Positions 11,693 through 24,589 of a stretch of 64,000 nucleotides of DNA are shown here, in pieces. The position numbers and the translations under genes are program-made. How positions within the stretch are numbered: the stretch's first letter is position 1; every line of letters begins with the position of its first letter. Source of the DNA: Dreissena polymorpha (Eukaryota; Mollusca; Bivalvia; Myida; Dreissenidae); the NCBI RefSeq assembly GCF_020536995.1, contig NC_068357.1, positions 55,545,640 through 55,609,639 of the forward strand, in the 5' to 3' direction. The notes below the pieces were generated by a model, which searched no databases, was not told the DNA's origin, and was given only the letters and a program-made list of their open reading frames with translations.

Positions 11693-11780
11693 GTATGCAA
11701 TCCCGTATGATACTGAACGTGCAAAACATCGACGTGAGTGTTGACCATTCGAACGGGGATATTAATGGGCCATGCTGTGG

Positions 11781-12014
11781 GAAAAGCAGTTTTAATGCAT
11801 ATGCGTAAAGTGTCGTCCCAGATTAGCCTGTGCAGTCCGAACAGGTTAATCAGGGACGACACTTTCAGCTTTTATGAAATTTTTCTTTTAAAGAAAGTCT
11901 TTTCTTAGCTAAAATCCAGGAAAGGTGGACAGTGTCGTCCCTGATAAGCCTGTGCGGACTGCACAGTATAATCTGGGACAATACTTTACGCACATGCATA
12001 AAAAACTGCTTTTC
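11781..12014. mobile_element. Foldback MITE, GTCGTCCC family, variant with different tips
   Basis: The internal double hairpin is well kept, but the extreme ends are GAAAAGCAGTTTT and AAAACTGCTTTTC instead of the GTTCTGAGAAAACTG of other copies. They pair with each other, so the tips changed together or belong to a subfamily. It lies just downstream of the KY-like gene. Confidence 0.7.
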
Positions 12015-12459
12015 ATAGAGCGCAGCTCAAATGCAAAAACGAATGCATTCTTTTTCAGGAGCAGTATTCATCCGACAAAGTGAGCCAAAGAACAAAGGGC
12101 CTTTTCTGCTATAAAGGAAAAGAGACAGACAAGGACTGCATTTGAACAAATGATTGTATGGCTTAATAATCAATTAAAGCAGGATTTAAGTCTTATAGTC
12201 TATTAATTTTTATGATACCTAAGTTTTGTACCTAATTATACTGCAACTAGACCAGCCTCGACCGGTTAAGTTGACTGTTTGACCGTCTACTGCGCGGGTA
12301 GAACCAAACCCAGCTAGACACCGACAAGACGAACGGTCACCGCAACCTCTACCGAAACACCCACATCAGCAACTCAAAACTTGAAATGTCAATAACTGGA
12401 CCCGAACAATAACAATGATAAAAATTATATAATAATGCATAAACAATACTCAGGGTACG

Positions 12460-13270
12460 TCATATTCCGACTTCTTTGATGTATCTCTTGGTGTTAAGCA
12501 AGGGGTACCGATGTCACTGCAACTGGTTATGCTAATTATTAATTACATGTATGTTCCACAGTATACGAACGACATTTTTCAATTGCTGCCTTGTGTATTA
12601 TGCTATTAGCTTATTATATTGAATTATTTGCTTCTAACCCGGGACGCATTCAGAAGCAATTTAACGATATATATAATTTATATTTATAACGCTATTTATT
12701 GGTCTAAATTTGGTATTAAATAAATAATTTGTATATTAAAAAAAGGTGAAATTATTCATGGTCAATAAATAACGAATATATTGAACAAATGTCATTTTTT
12801 TATAAACGTGGGTATAAAATTTGAATACACTGGAAATATGTATATTTTTGTAAAAATATTAAATTAAAATAGACCGAGAGCTTATTATTACATTGCATTT
12901 GTGTCAAATTAGATGTCGAAACCGAACTACATGTATCTCTTTGCGATTCGCTATTAACGCCAATCTTACTACATGGTTCAGAAGTCTGGGGCATTAATGA
13001 CAACAATGATATTAATAAATTACATTATACATTTTGCAAAAAATGATCTTTGTGTAAAACATAGTCTACTTCTTACTATGATGTATCTAGTGAGTTGGGT
13101 AGATTGTCTTTAGCCGTAATATGCAAATATGGCATAATGTAATTGGGTAAAATTATACACAGTGTTTACGGAACAGATGGATGTATCAACCTTTTTAAAT
13201 TGTAAGAAAAATAATCTATGGTGTCAAGCTTTGAAATAAACTTTAGACAACCTTGGCCCTGACTATATTC
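12460..13270 (+). pseudogene. LINE remnant: reverse transcriptase and C-terminal fragments
   Basis: At 12463-12520 the frame reads SYSDFFDVSLGVKQGVPMS, the F.V..GV.QG.P.S block of non-LTR reverse transcriptases. At about 12943-13020 it reads LLTPILLHGSEVWGINDNND, the PILLYGSEVWG thumb motif, followed by HYTFCKK and SSELGRLSLAVICKYGI after stops. The YADD region between them is deleted and several stop codons are present. A dead, 5'-truncated insertion; the clade was not determined. Confidence 0.65.
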
Positions 13271-13311
13271 TTATTACACCCGAATTCACATGTGGCATTT
13301 GATATATGTGT

Positions 13312-13568
13312 CTTGTTCTATGAAAGCTGGTCATAATGCATGTGCGTAAAGTGTCGTCCCAGATTAGCCTGTGCAGTCCGGACAGGCTAATCAGGGACGA
13401 CACTTTCCGCCTAAACTTGATTTTTGGTCAGGAGGGACTTCCTTGAAACTAAAAATACCATAAAAGCGGAAAGTGTCGTCCCTGATTAGCCTGTGCGGAC
13501 TGCACAGGATAATCTGGGACGACACTTTACGCACATGAATTAAGCCCAGTTTTCTCAGAACAAGGCTC
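13312..13568. mobile_element. Foldback MITE, GTCGTCCC family, well preserved
   Basis: Contains TCATAATGCATGTGCGTAAA on the left and its inverse with GCCCAGTTTTCTCAGAACAA on the right. Both inner hairpins (GATTAGCCTGTGC / GACAGGCTAATC, then GATTAGCCTGTGC / GCACAGGATAATC) are nearly intact. No coding sequence. Confidence 0.75.
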
Positions 13569-14077
13569 ATATGGTGACACAGAAACTAAAATATACATTT
13601 GGACGAGAATGATACATAAGCTTGCGCACTACGTTATATTTCAAGAACTATAAAACACAATGCACACGCTATAACGTTTTTTTTCTGTATCATGTGTTAT
13701 TTGTTTACTTTTTTTGTTTGTCAAATAGCTAATTATAAAAGTATTTTTTATATTTTTAATAATGTGCAGTAATAACGCCAGTTTTCAAATGCAATAACAT
13801 TGATTTCTTTGTTGGCACTTTGGTATACTTAAGTTTATGACTATTATTTTCTAAATAACTTTGGTTTTGACCACACATATTGTAAGTTTAATTAAACGAA
13901 CAACACTACACATGTTAATACAATTTTAAAGTCAAATCATAATAATAGGATATAAAAAAGGAAAAACAAACATTGACATAAACGGGTTTAATTCCTTCTA
14001 TGCTTGGTTTCCTTTGGCATGTATTTCCATGACCATCAGAACAGTCTGGATTTTGGTTGATTCTCAGAGCTGAAACA

Positions 14078-14195
14078 CGATCAAACCATTGCATAGTTGT
14101 CTCTGTGTGCAGGATATCAAACCAGTGCATAGTTGTCGTTTCTGTGTGCAGGATGATCAAACCATTGCATAGTTGTCGTCTCTGTTTGCAGGATA
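14078..14195. repeat. Three tandem copies of a ~40-bp unit
   Basis: ATCAAACCATTGCATAGTTG followed by a TCTGTGTGCAGGAT block occurs at about 14079, 14117 and 14157. It gives a repetitive 130-residue open frame on - that shows no other protein-like features. Confidence 0.6.
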
Positions 14196-14659
14196 CCCCG
14201 CGCGCACAATTCATCTTATGATAATTCATAACATCCACGAACAGCTTCGACTTTTTCCAATCATGGCTGGTATGGTATGGTTGAAGCCAAATAATTTGAA
14301 TTTGCAAAAGGTAAGCTTCTTATGAATAGGGATTTATTGCCACTGAGAAAATGTTTTATAAGTGGTATGTATCAGACTTGATTTGCGCATGTCGGATCGA
14401 AACCAGAGCAAGTTAGCACGAGACGGAAGCCATGGAAAACACACATTTTCTCCTACCAAATCCATGCCACTTTAACACGTCGGTCGTTTAAAATATTACT
14501 GTTATCATACACGAATTTTGATATTGTCTATAACTCTTTATCCTGTAACGTTGATATATATTTACCATATATTAAAAGATCTGTTTTTGTAGAAAATTGC
14601 ATTTTTTATATTAGAAAAAGATATACCCGATATTCCTTCAAGATGTTGTAGGATTTTCA

Positions 14660-16755
14660 GGCCCGGTCAGACCGGCTAACGAATATGTAACGGATAGAAA
14701 ACGGAGGAACGAGAAATATGCAGGTTTTGGTTATCCGGTGATAAAATTTACCTGCTCTGCCGCTCAAGACTCTCGCAATCGGTGTGTGAAGCGTAGGAAA
14801 CACACAATGACCACACAAGTACCAGTGATGTAACGGGGAAAACCGTGCGTTTAACGGATATGTACCGGATAATTAACAGTCGGCTAACTGATATTACCGT
14901 GCGAGTAACGGACTTCTACCGGATAAAACGGCAGTGTAACGCATTAATACCGGACAAAACGTTCTCCCAACGTTAGAGAAACGGAAAAGTACCGAACACC
15001 AACGCACAACGTACAACAATAAAAAAGTAGGGTACATCCTCAGTATCATGTGGCAAAGCTTCAAGTTCTGGCAGGTCAAGGTCTCCGTTCTCAGATGCTG
15101 CCTTCAGGTCAGACTCGTTCCACAGCTGTGCATCGGATGCAAAACCACGGCCTCCAATGTCAGCCCAGACGAACTTGTAGTCAGAATCCACCAGAGCTAG
15201 CAGGACAACGGAGAAGTACTTCTTGTAGCTAAAATACGTAGACACGGATCTTGGTGCACATTTGCAGGCAATATGTTTGCCATCAATAGCACCAAGAGTA
15301 TGGGGGAAATTCCAGCTGTCCCTGAAGCCGTCCGCTATTCGCGTCCTATCGGCAGCTGTTGTTGGCAACGGCATCACCTCGCCAGCATACTATTCATCTA
15401 TGACTGCTCTACAAACCTGACGTGTAAAAGATAACAGTATGATAAGCTAGCGTAGATTATTAGTGTATGGCACAGTAGATAATCCATGAATTTAAGCGAG
15501 TGGACGATAAGGTAAAAATATACGACTTGATAAACAGTGCTTAAAACTGTTTGCATTTCAAGATATGCGCACAAGACAGTACTAATGGTAATATACAATT
15601 TAGGAGGTTAGTGTTGTAGTTCGCGCACTGATCTATTTGCCTTTTATCCTCAACCAATAACTAAACACAATTAAATTCATATAAAATGATGATATAAGTA
15701 GACATTCAAATATATAAATATATCAAACTGACTAACAGAAGCCTTTTAAAATTAATTTTAACACTATAGTAAATTAAGCGGTACTTACTTCTGGCACGAG
15801 AAGAAAAATAGTGTTGTGGGGTACCCTCCAGCCGAATCGCATATCACGGTATTTTGAACCAGACACAAGATGCCGCAGCGCAATTGCTAGCTTCATACCT
15901 AATTCAACTGGAAGTCTGTAGTTCTTTCGCTGTCTCGTTATCATTGGGCCCACTCGTGCGAGAATCTCATCAAACATTTCGAGTGGTATTCTCATGAAGT
16001 TGATGAATGCGCGTTAATCCTCTCGTCGTTGTTCGACCATAAGTTGGACATACAGACCGAACTGACGCCTCAGCTCGGGGCCCAGCCAAGCCCTTATCCG
16101 TCATCTGCACTGCCTCCGTCTCCTTGCTCTCTTTTGAGCAAGACGATGCATGGCCACGTTAGCATCCAAAATGTCAATCTGGGCATGCACGAGGGTGGCT
16201 TGACACTCTAATTGAATGCGAGCATGACACTCCATTGCACATATCCTCACAAGGCGTACCAAAATGAAATGATACTTCGACCCACAGGCTAATTACGGTT
16301 AAATGTTTGTCAACAGTTTTGTTCCGCCACACTTCTAGCACTTTTGTATACGTTAGCTGTCCGTTATTATCTGTTGAACATGCGTTAGGTGTACGGAACG
16401 GTGTTGTTTTTCCGTTGCAAGTCTGGTATTAGTCCGGTAGTTGTCCGGTGGTTGACCATGACAGCCGGACATTAACGGACATGAACCGGATACGTACAGG
16501 AGGTGTAACGCACGAGTTCCAAACAAACCGTAAACTAACGTATGAAGACCGCACATCAAACGGAGGTCTCTGTCCGTTTATCCGATGGAAAATTTTGAAC
16601 ATGCTCAAAACTTCCCAACGGACGTCACCGGACATCGCCAAACAAGGAGCGGATTCACCGGATATAAAACGGACATTATACGGATAAGAACGGACACGAA
16701 CGGATAACATGATTTCATGTCCGTTTGTCGTCCGTTACCTCGGTGTGACCGGGCC
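14660..16755 (-). mobile_element. PIF/Harbinger DNA transposon, inactive
   Basis: Inverted termini GGCCCGGTCAGACCGG (14660) and CGGTGTGACCGGGCC (to 16755) enclose a decayed HARBI1-type transposase on -. The flanking trinucleotides TCA and TTA approximate the 3-bp TWA target duplication of the superfamily. The outer 250-450 bp at each end are crowded with short ACGGA/ACCGGATA motifs in both orientations, probably transposase-binding sites. The Myb/SANT-like second protein of the superfamily was not found. Confidence 0.75.
14973..16290 (-). pseudogene. HARBI1-like transposase (DDE_Tnp_4), truncated and interrupted
   Basis: Reading leftwards on -: a helical N-terminal part with QKRARRRRQC and AWLGPELRRQFGLYVQLMVE (two in-frame stops), then FMRIPLEMFDEILARVGPMI and ALRHLVSGSKYRDMRFGWRV. 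An intron follows with donor GTAAGT at 15788-15783 and acceptor CAG ending at 15417. The second exon reads VCRAVIDE, a stop, YAGEVMPLPTT and FPHTLGAIDGKHIACKCAPR with the first catalytic Asp, and RGFASDAQLWNES with the second. The third acidic residue, expected after VPYFF, is missing and the C-terminal third is gone. Stops, truncation and loss of the catalytic acid indicate a dead gene. Confidence 0.75.
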
Positions 16756-17775
16756 TTAATTACTAGTGATTTTAGAGGTTCAAACTATGGAGGAAACCGC
16801 TGCGAGGAGTGTGGATAATTCAATGCGTGCTGCACTTATTATTATTACGTTCATATTAAGTGTTTATAAAACTATTTTGAATGACATCTGCAACCGAGTT
16901 TAAAAGCGTACTACGACAAGTGGGTCTTACCTCACGTTAACACTTGTTGAAGTGCTCCGTGTCAGACACTTGGTTTATTTCCCTTACAGATCCCCATTAT
17001 ACAACTTGGCCCAGTAGTTCAATATTGTTCCATGTTCTTTACACAATTAATGTTGGCAGCATTTAAAAGAAGTAAAATTATTTAAAAGTGTGGCACACTA
17101 GTTAGTCTAAGCTCTCCCTTCATGGTTTTAAACTGAATAACATTGCATTTTTTGATATCCATGTAAAGCCTGAACGGGCTTTAATATAGCCTGTCTGTGA
17201 ATAAATGCGTTATTTCATGAATTTTGGTTTTCAATAGATGTACAACTATTTCACTTTACTCTTAAACAATGCATTTCGACCATATCTACAATGTTATTCA
17301 TAATCAAACGCTTCATCCACATTTTGATAAATGTAACTTCTTTTGAGATTATAACGATTAAAATGAAGTGCCATTAGATAGATCAGACAGGTCCACTACT
17401 TTTCGGGGATATATCTCAGATACTATATAGGATATACTATATATGGCTGTACAGATATCATTAAATAACATTTATTCGGATAGTGATATCAATTCCACGA
17501 ATTTGCTTGTTATCTTTTGTTTTGGGTTTCTTAGGTCGTCTTAGGACAATGTGCCTAACAGACCATGTCTGGGTTGTATTGATTTAACCCACAAGAGATC
17601 GAATATGGACATCTTTGTTTAAGCGTTAGTTTAAAATACAGAATATAATCAATCCGATTCTGCGCCCGGCGTTCAAATTATCAAGATCACCTTTCCAATA
17701 TCGACAACAGGCTGTACCTATGCGTAATAGCTTTCAAAACACTCTTCTAACGAACATATACGACAGTTTTTGATT
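16756..17775. other. AT-rich spacer, no gene recognised
   Basis: Only short open frames without motifs, between the Harbinger element and the satellite. I see no RNA gene here. Confidence 0.4.
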
Positions 17776-20430
17776 TGGTGGAGCATAAAAATGAGCAGAT
17801 TAATGTGTTCGAGATATATCTGATCTTACCTGATTTGGTCAGATTTATGTGTCAGAGATATACCGGATCTTGCATGATTTGGTCAGATTGATTTGTCCGA
17901 GATATATCTGATCTTGCCTGATTTGATCAGATTAATGTGTCCGCGATATACCGGATCTTGCATGATTTGGTAAAAACAAATGTATCCGAGATATACCGGA
18001 TCTGACATGATTTGGTCGGATTAATGTGTCCAAGATATGTCGGATCTTGCATGATTTGGTCAGATTTATGTGCCAGAGATATATCTGATCTTGCTTGATT
18101 TGTTCAGATTAATGTTTCCGAGATATACCGGATCTTGCATGATTTGGTCACATTAATGTGTCCGAGATATACTTGATATTGCATGATTTATTCAGATTAA
18201 TGTGTCCGAGTTTATCTGACCTTGCGTGCTTTGGTCAGATAAATGTGTCCGAGATATACCTGACCTTGCATGCTTTGGTCAGATTAATGTGTCCGATATA
18301 TATCTGATCTTACCTGATTTGATCAGATAAATGTGTCCGAGATATATCTGACCTTGCCTGATATGGTCAAATTAATGTGTCCGAGATATATATAACCTTG
18401 AATGATTTGGTCAGATTAACGTGTCCGAGATATACCTAATATTGCATGATTTGGTCAGATAAATGTGTCCGAGATATATTTAACCTTGCGTGATTTGGAC
18501 AGATTAAGTTGTCTGAGATATAACGGATCTTGCATGATTTGGTCAGATAAATGTGTCCGAGATATATCTGATCATGTATGATTTCGTCAGACTGATGTGT
18601 CAGAGATATATCTGATCTTGCCTGATTTGGTCAAATTAATGTGACCGAGATATATCTGATCTTGCCTGATTTGGTCAAATTAATGTGTCCGAGATATATA
18701 TGATCTTGCATGATTTGGTCAGATTAATTTGTCCGAGACATACTTGATCTTGCATGATTTGGTCAGTTGAATGTGTGCGAGATATACTTGATATTTCATG
18801 ATTTCGTCAGATTAATGTGTCCGAGATATAGCAGATATTGCATGATTTGGTCAGATTAATGAGTCCAAGATAAACTTGATCTTGCAGGATTTGGTCAGAT
18901 TAATGTGTCCGAGATATACTTGGTCTTGCATGACTTGATCGGATTAATGTGTTCGAGATATATCTGATCTTGCCTGAGTTGGTTAGATTAATGTGTCCGA
19001 GATATATCTGACATTGCCTGATTTGGTCAAATTAATGTGTCCGATATATATCTGATTTTGCATGATTTGGTCAGATTAATGTGTAAGAGATATATCTGAT
19101 CTTGCATGATTTGGTCAGATTAATGTGTCCGAGATATACTTGATATTGCTTGATTTGGTCAGATAAATGTGTCCGAGATGTACTTGATTTTGCATGATTT
19201 GGTCAGATAAATGTGTCCGAGATATACTTGATCTTCATGATTTGGTCAGATAAATGTGTCCTAGATATACTTGATCTTGCATGATTTGGTGAGATAAATG
19301 TGTCCGAGATTCTGGATCTTGCATGATTTGGTCGGATAAATGGGTTCGATGTATATCTGATCTTACCTGATTAGGGTACATTTATTTGTCCGAGATATAT
19401 CTGACCTTGCCTGGTTTTTGTCACATAAATGTGTCCGAGATATTTCTAATCTCGAATGATTTTGTCAGATTCACGTGTCCGAGATATACCGATTCTTGCA
19501 TTATTTGGTTAGATTAATGTGTCCGAATTATATGTGATGTCGCATGATTGTTCCAGATTAATGTGTCCGAGATATACCGGATATTGCATGATTTGGTCAG
19601 ATTAATGTGTCCGATATATACTTGATCTTGCATGATTTGGTCAGATAAATGTGTCCGAGATATATCTTATCTTGCATGATTTGGTCAGATTAATGTGTCC
19701 GATATATACTTGATCTTGCATGATTTGGTCAGATAAATGTGTCCGAGATATATCTTATCTTGCATGATTTCGTCAGACTTATGTGTCCAAAATGTATCTG
19801 ATCTTGCCTAGTTTGGTCAAATTAATGTGTCCGAGATATACCGGACCTTGCATGATTTGATCAGATTAATTTGTCCGAGTCATACTTGATCTTGCATGAT
19901 TTGGTCAGATGAATGTGTGCGAGATATACTTGATATTGCATGATTTGGTCAGATTAATGAGTCCAAGATATACTTGATCTTGCAGGATTTGGTCAGATTT
20001 ATGTGTCCGAGATATACTTGATCTTGCATGACTTGATCAGATTAATGTGTTCGAGATATATCTGATCTTGCCTGAGTTGGTTAGATTAATGTGTCCGAGA
20101 TATATCTGATCTTGCCTGATTTGGTAAAATTAATGTGTCCGAGATATATCTGATTTTGCATTATTTGGTCAGATTAATGTATAAGAGATATATCTGATCT
20201 TGCATGATTTATTCAGATTAATGTGTCCAAGATATACTTAATCTTCATGAGTTGGTCAGATTAAGATGTTTGAGATGTATCTGATCTTGTATGATTTGGT
20301 CAGATTCATGTTTCCGAGATAAACTCGATCTTGCATGATTTGGTCAGATTCATGTTTCCGAGATATACACGATCTTGCATGATTTGGTCAGATTCATGTT
20401 TCCGATATATACACGATCTTGCATTATTAA
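17776..20430. repeat. Large 44-bp tandem satellite, about 60 copies
   Basis: The monomer runs TGATTTGGTCAGATTAATGT then GTCCGAGATATACTTGATCT then TGCA, 44 bp, for about 2.65 kb. Copies differ at a few positions (GATATACC versus GATATATC; TTAATG versus TAAATG). Blocks near 18720-19100 and 19863-20160 share the same series of rare variants about 1.1 kb apart, so larger blocks of about 25 monomers were duplicated. Degenerate outlying monomers occur at 20885-20995. Confidence 0.9.
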
Positions 20431-21420
20431 GGTTGCAAGATCACATGACTCTGTGTGGTTCACAATTAAACGTTAATGGAGGTTAACACACCAGTACGTG
20501 GTGCTTTTTCAAATAACTTTAAAAAACAACTTTTCTTAAGACTTTCAACTAGCGCATCAAAGAAAGATTTTTATGCTGCTTATGACAACTTGAAATACCT
20601 CAGAATTACTTTATTTAATAAGCCTGTGTTCGATGTGTACTGCACGGTTATGCATCTCGCAACGTGAAATTTTTTCACCGATGTCGGACGTATTCAAGGA
20701 TTTATTCTTATACCTTAAGATATCGACACAATCTTCAAGAAAAACTGTCTTTTTTGCACTAAGATTTTTGTAAATGTATTTCAATAACTTTTGATATCTG
20801 CATAAATAAAGTTCCTAACGGTGTGTTTACATTCTGTCCAGCCCGTGTGTAAGCCCCTGAAACCCCCGTTGATCCTGTACCTTGTTATTGGGTCAGATTA
20901 ATGTGTCCGAGATAAACCTGATCTTGCATGGCTTGGTCAGATTAATGTTTCCAAGCTATACCTTTTATTGCATGATTGTATAGATTGATTTGCCCGTATG
21001 AAGGCAACATTTTGTGTTTTATCCCTATAATATAGAACATTGAAAACTCTTTTAATAGAGCATGTTGATACAAATTTTTAAAATTTTATTCCATGTTGTA
21101 TGGCGGATCCATTTAATGTAAAAATATTGATATTGGTCTTATTTTGGTAGTGTGGTTGTGTACACCTTGAAATGAATCATTGTAACGTTGATAGACTGTC
21201 TTTAAAGTCACAGTCCATATATAATGTAAGCGCAAGTACATTGGAGACCTAAACAAAGACATATAAAATACATGTTTTATATAGGTCTTTGCCTAAACAT
21301 AGTCGGTCAAGTTTACCAGATGGGCGGTGTAAAGTTATCAAATATCCATATATATTTTGTCGACAGATAGATCAAATGGACTGACACATTTTTTTATTTA
21401 AAACTAGTTTTCAGCACATT
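20431..21420. other. Spacer with stray satellite monomers; left edge of duplicon 1
   Basis: No convincing gene; a 63-residue open frame at 20476-20667 has no recognised motif. From about 21320 the sequence GGTGTAAAGTTATCAAA then GACTTAACTACACTCTACAC is related to 41735-41870 and 51675-51790, which marks the start of the three-copy duplication. Confidence 0.45.
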
Positions 21421-21423
21421 GAC

Positions 21424-22107
21424 TTAACTACACTCTACACTGTCAAAACAAGTTATGATCAGTGTGCTTTCAATGGTTGCTTTATATGGCATGGTAAATA
21501 TGTGTTTCCAATTAAGTTCATGTTCTCCGAAAAGGACTTGCCATTTATTTTGGGTTTTGGAGTTTTCTGTAGGGTTTTTAATTTGTAGTGTGTAAAATAT
21601 TTTATTCGTTTTGTTTTTTCTTCCAAGTATGTTTTCTACGAATGTTGTTTGAGTACATGGTGTATTATTTGTATTGATTTCAGATTTAATATGTATGGGT
21701 ATGCTTTTGATTAGTGTGTAGTAGTTCAGAAAGTTATTTGAAGGTATTCCGTATATGTAGCATATATCATCAAAAGAGTAGAAATCCTTAATTCTGTAGT
21801 CATATAATTGGTCGACATATTTAATGCTTCGTTCAAACCAATCTTTATAGATAAACTTCTTATTGTTTGAAATTATGTCTTTATTGTTCCATAAAATAGT
21901 TTTACTGCTGGTTTGGGTTTCTAGGTTATGAGTTACATTACTCCATGCTGATAGAATATCAGACAGAAATATGTTTTCGTTTGCAATTTTATGTAAGATA
22001 GTATTACTGATGTTACATTCAAAGAGTAAGAAGTCACCAGATTTTTTTAGGATTTTCTGGTAGAATAATTGCCATTTACTCGTATTGCTGCATTTGATTG
22101 CATTCAA
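21424..22107 (-). pseudogene. C-terminal region of the L1/Tx1-like LINE ORF2
   Basis: A 227-residue open stretch containing ILWNNKDIISNNKKFIYKDW, FERSIKYVDQLYD, FYSFDDICYIYGI and YTLIKSIP. This W-N-I-K-W...GI..V.DL pattern is the usual tail of L1/Tx1-type ORF2 proteins of fish and invertebrates. It continues the reverse transcriptase fragment to the right. Confidence 0.6.
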
Positions 22108-22219
22108 GAATGAGTCAATGTTCGTTAATTGGATACCTCAATTTCTACAGATTGAATTAACTTAGTTCGTTTTATTTTATCAGGCTTACCGTCCCATATG
22201 AAATTAAATATTGCTGATT

Positions 22220-23391
22220 TTATATCGTTAATAACATCATTTGGTGAATTTGGGAGAACTGTTTATACATACATTTAGGAAGTGCAAACGTTTTCAATAC
22301 TGTGTTTTTTCCGATTAGTGTAAGTGTACGGTGATGCCATGATTTTAAGCAGTTTTTAAAATTCTGTAATTTAGGTAGTATGTTTTTAAGAACTGTATCC
22401 TTTTCATTATTTGTGAAAGTAATTCCTAACGTTGTGGCTTCATCGGATGTCCAATTAAATTTCATTTCTTTTTTATATTGGACATTACTTTGTTTTAATT
22501 TACCTACTCGTAGCACAGTACATTTACTTTTGTTTAGTTTAAGACCCGATGTCATTTCGTAAAGGGTTAGCGACTCTATTAGGTTATGGAAAGAATCGTT
22601 ATTGTCGTTTAAAAAATAAGTTGCATCGTCAGCAAATAGGGACTGTTTGATTTCTTCGTCAGGTTCTAGTGATATGCTTTTTATGTGTTTATTTGATTGG
22701 ATGTGATGTGATAGATACTCGATGCAAATAATAAATAGCGATGATGAGAGTGGACATCCTTGTCGAACCACTCGTTCGATGTTAAAGCTGTTTGAAAAGA
22801 AGCCATTCTTAATGATTATACTGTTAATATTGGTATAGAATAGTTTGACCCATTCAATGAGACTTTCACCAAAGTTCATATTTTGTAAGCAAAAGAACAT
22901 AACTGAATGATCAAGCGAATCGAATGCCTTTTCAAAGTCTGCAAAAAATATTAGACCAGGATTATTTTAATTGTTGAAATAGTTTATTCATTCTTTGATA
23001 AGAAAAACGTTTTCACCAATGTAACGTCCTTTTATGAAACCAGATTGAGATTTTGAAATGATTGATGGTAATATTTTTTTATTCTGTTTGCTATACTTTT
23101 AGTTGCAATTTTATAATCATTGTTTAGTAAACTAATTGGGCGCCAGTTCGATAAGGATTCTTAGATTTTTCCAGGTTTTGGAATGAGTGATATAATACCT
23201 TGTTTTTGAAGCGTAGTTAGGTTTTCATTATTATATGAATAGTTTAGTGAATTAATTAAGTGTGTTTTGATATCATTCCAAAATATTTTATAAAACTCAA
23301 TGGTGATGCCATCAGATCCTGGACTTTTGTTATTCTGCATTTCTTTTAGTGCTAATCCACATTCATTTTCATTTAGAAATCCGTCACACAA
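22220..23391 (-). pseudogene. Reverse transcriptase domain of the L1/Tx1-like LINE
   Basis: Two open stretches (23161-23391 and 22220-22900) carry the RT blocks in order: SPGSDGITIEFYKIFWNDI, LISLIPKPGK-type block, FADFEKAFDSLDH in a broken stretch between them, QGCPLSSSLF, and FADDATYFL as the active-site box in place of YADD. The thumb-like KLNKSKCTVLRVG follows. Catalytic Asp residues of both active-site boxes are still visible, but the frame is broken between the two stretches. Confidence 0.7.
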
Positions 23392-24589
23392 TAGTTTTTC
23401 TTCTTGATTTAAAGCGTGATGTGTATTTTTAAAAAGGGTGTTATTTTCAACATTTTTTCGTTGATAGAGGGTTTCGAAAAATAAACGTTGTTCTTCTAGT
23501 ATTTGAGGTCTGTTTGTTATATCTTTGCCATTGACTACTAATTTGTGTACAGTTTTTTGTTCACTTCTACGTTTTTCAATGTTTGCAAATAAGTATTATT
23601 CCATTGAGATGTGTATGATAGATTCCATCTAATATTTGTTTTTGTTTTTAATGTTATTTCATTTTCAATGTCGGCGGTATCATTTGTGTTTGTTTGATGC
23701 AATTGTTTTTCAAGTGTTTCAATGGTTTTGATGGTTTTAGTTTTAAGTTTGTGTGTATCTTTTTGTTTAAATGATGTTTATCTAATTGTTGTGTTACGTA
23801 TATTTCCTTTAATTACTTCCCATAAGGTGTTAGGGTTTGCATCTTTATTATTTTGAACTGTATTTAATATTTCCTGTTATATTTGTGTTTAGTATTGTGT
23901 ATCTAATAAGATGCTGTTGTTAATTTTAAAGTATCCTGAGCCTCTTTCAGGTTGTATATTGTGCAGTTTAAGTTCAACTAGAGAGTGGTCAGTCATAAAT
24001 CCTGGTTTTATGTTTCATGTGTCAAGAATGTTGCAAAGAGACTCAGATATTAAAAAATAGTCTAATCTAAAAAATATTGTTGGTTTTGTGTTTGAGTGCC
24101 AGGTGAATTTGCTTTCGTTTGGATATATTGTACGCCAGATGTCTATCATATTGTAGTTTTCAATTATGTTATTTAAAATGTTTCTATTTTTAGGATGAGT
24201 ATAAAGGGTTCCCTTTTTTATCTAATAATGGGTTAAAAACAGTATTGAAATCACCACCGGCTATAATGTTTTAATCTTGGTTATTATTTATAAAGGATTG
24301 TAATGTTTCGTAAAAAGTGGAATCATCTATGTTAGTGCCTTAAACGTTGATAAATGTTAATTGTGTTCCGTGTATTTTAATATCTATACTTGCTTGTCTG
24401 CTAATTATTATTTTGTTAAAGTTATCGACTGTGCTCCCTATATTATTTTTATAAGAAAGGCAATGCCTTGTTTATTAGTATGTTGTCCACTGAAATAGAT
24501 GTCTACGTCCCATTCATCTTTTAAGGTTTGTAAAACGTTCCATTTTATTTATATTTTCTCTCTGATAGGCGTTTCTTGTTTGATTTAAT

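Noticed and set aside
12030-12160. Possible extra exon after TTTTTCAG at 12058
   Set aside because: The KY-like gene already has a stop at 11393 and no partner donor or protein similarity was found.
13915-14307. 130-codon open frame on -
   Set aside because: Its centre is a 40-bp tandem repeat, with no start context, splice signals or recognised motif.
20476-20667. 63-codon open frame on + after the satellite
   Set aside because: No recognised motif, no second exon and no duplicate in the other duplicons.
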